DNA of 9,366 nt from Lewinellaceae bacterium (GTDB lineage: Bacteria; Bacteroidota; Bacteroidia; Chitinophagales; Saprospiraceae), in the NCBI GenBank assembly GCA_016710765.1, contig JADJUJ010000029.1, positions 1 to 9,366 of the forward strand, written 5' to 3'. Shown one piece after another: positions 9,278-9,366 of the stretch (its first letter is position 1; each line of letters begins with the position of its first letter). A program made the position numbers and the translations under genes. Under the pieces are notes generated by a model. The model was not told where the DNA came from. It saw only the letters and a list, made by a program, of their open reading frames with translations, and made no database searches.

Positions 9278-9366
9278 ATGACAAATACGATCAAGTTGAA
9301 TAAAAAATCCTAAATCAAAGGAGAGATTGAGGCTTATGTCTGGCCTCCTGATCGGAGGTTCTAATA
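9278..9366 (+). CDS. csm3: Type III-A CRISPR backbone protein Csm3, 5' end only
   Basis: Csm3 is the RAMP-fold backbone subunit that cuts target RNA at six-nucleotide intervals through a conserved aspartate. The ATG at 9278 gives MTNTIKLNKK. After a shift near 9308 the sequence reads IKGEIEA, and after another near 9337 it reads SGLLIGGSN, the conserved Csm3 N-terminal strand and glycine loop. The gene starts 9 nt after the readable csm2 stop and runs off the window end, so the catalytic Asp is not visible. The order cas10-csm2-csm3 supports the call. Confidence 0.86.

Noticed and set aside
1..9366. A CRISPR repeat-spacer array
   Set aside because: No regularly spaced direct repeats of about 30-37 nt were seen on either strand.

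Overview
The window is a bacterial antiviral defence region. It holds the end of a DUF262 (GmrSD-like) restriction protein, a type I restriction subunit HsdR, a WYL-domain transcriptional regulator on the minus strand, and the first four genes of a type III-A CRISPR-Cas operon: cas6, cas10/csm1, csm2 and the start of csm3. The protein styles (Cas6b-like Cas6, Csm1, Csm2, WYL protein), the A/T-rich spacers and the lack of Shine-Dalgarno sequences suggest a member of the Bacteroidota. This is inference; there is no rRNA or other marker gene.

Layout. 1-1158 (+): 3' part of the DUF262 gene, A/T-rich. 1175-4375 (+): hsdR, clearly G/C-richer, starting 16 nt after the DUF262 stop. 4376-4469: short convergent spacer with a weak hairpin. 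4470-5432 (-): WYL regulator. 5433-5535: divergent promoter region with a perfect 6-5-6 inverted repeat and a second small dyad. 5536-about 6270 (+): cas6. 6230-8793 (+): cas10, with an HD nuclease motif and a GGDD cyclase motif. 8812-9268 (+): csm2. 9278-9366 (+): start of csm3, cut by the window end.

How the parts work together. Type III-A complexes bind viral RNA guided by crRNA that Cas6 has processed. Cas10 then cuts DNA through its HD domain and makes cyclic oligoadenylate through GGDD. The WYL protein is divergently transcribed from cas6, and the shared spacer carries a dyad, so it is a good candidate for controlling the CRISPR operon. DUF262 and HsdR add a restriction layer acting on DNA.

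Quality warning. Every gene longer than a few hundred bases is broken by many one- or two-base frameshifts, several of them compensating, on both strands and across unrelated genes. The conserved motifs continue perfectly across these breaks. This looks like an error-rich assembly (for example unpolished reads) rather than gene decay. Coordinates therefore span the reconstructed genes, not single open frames, and all start and stop positions should be read with that in mind. No CRISPR array, tRNA, rRNA or insertion sequence is visible.
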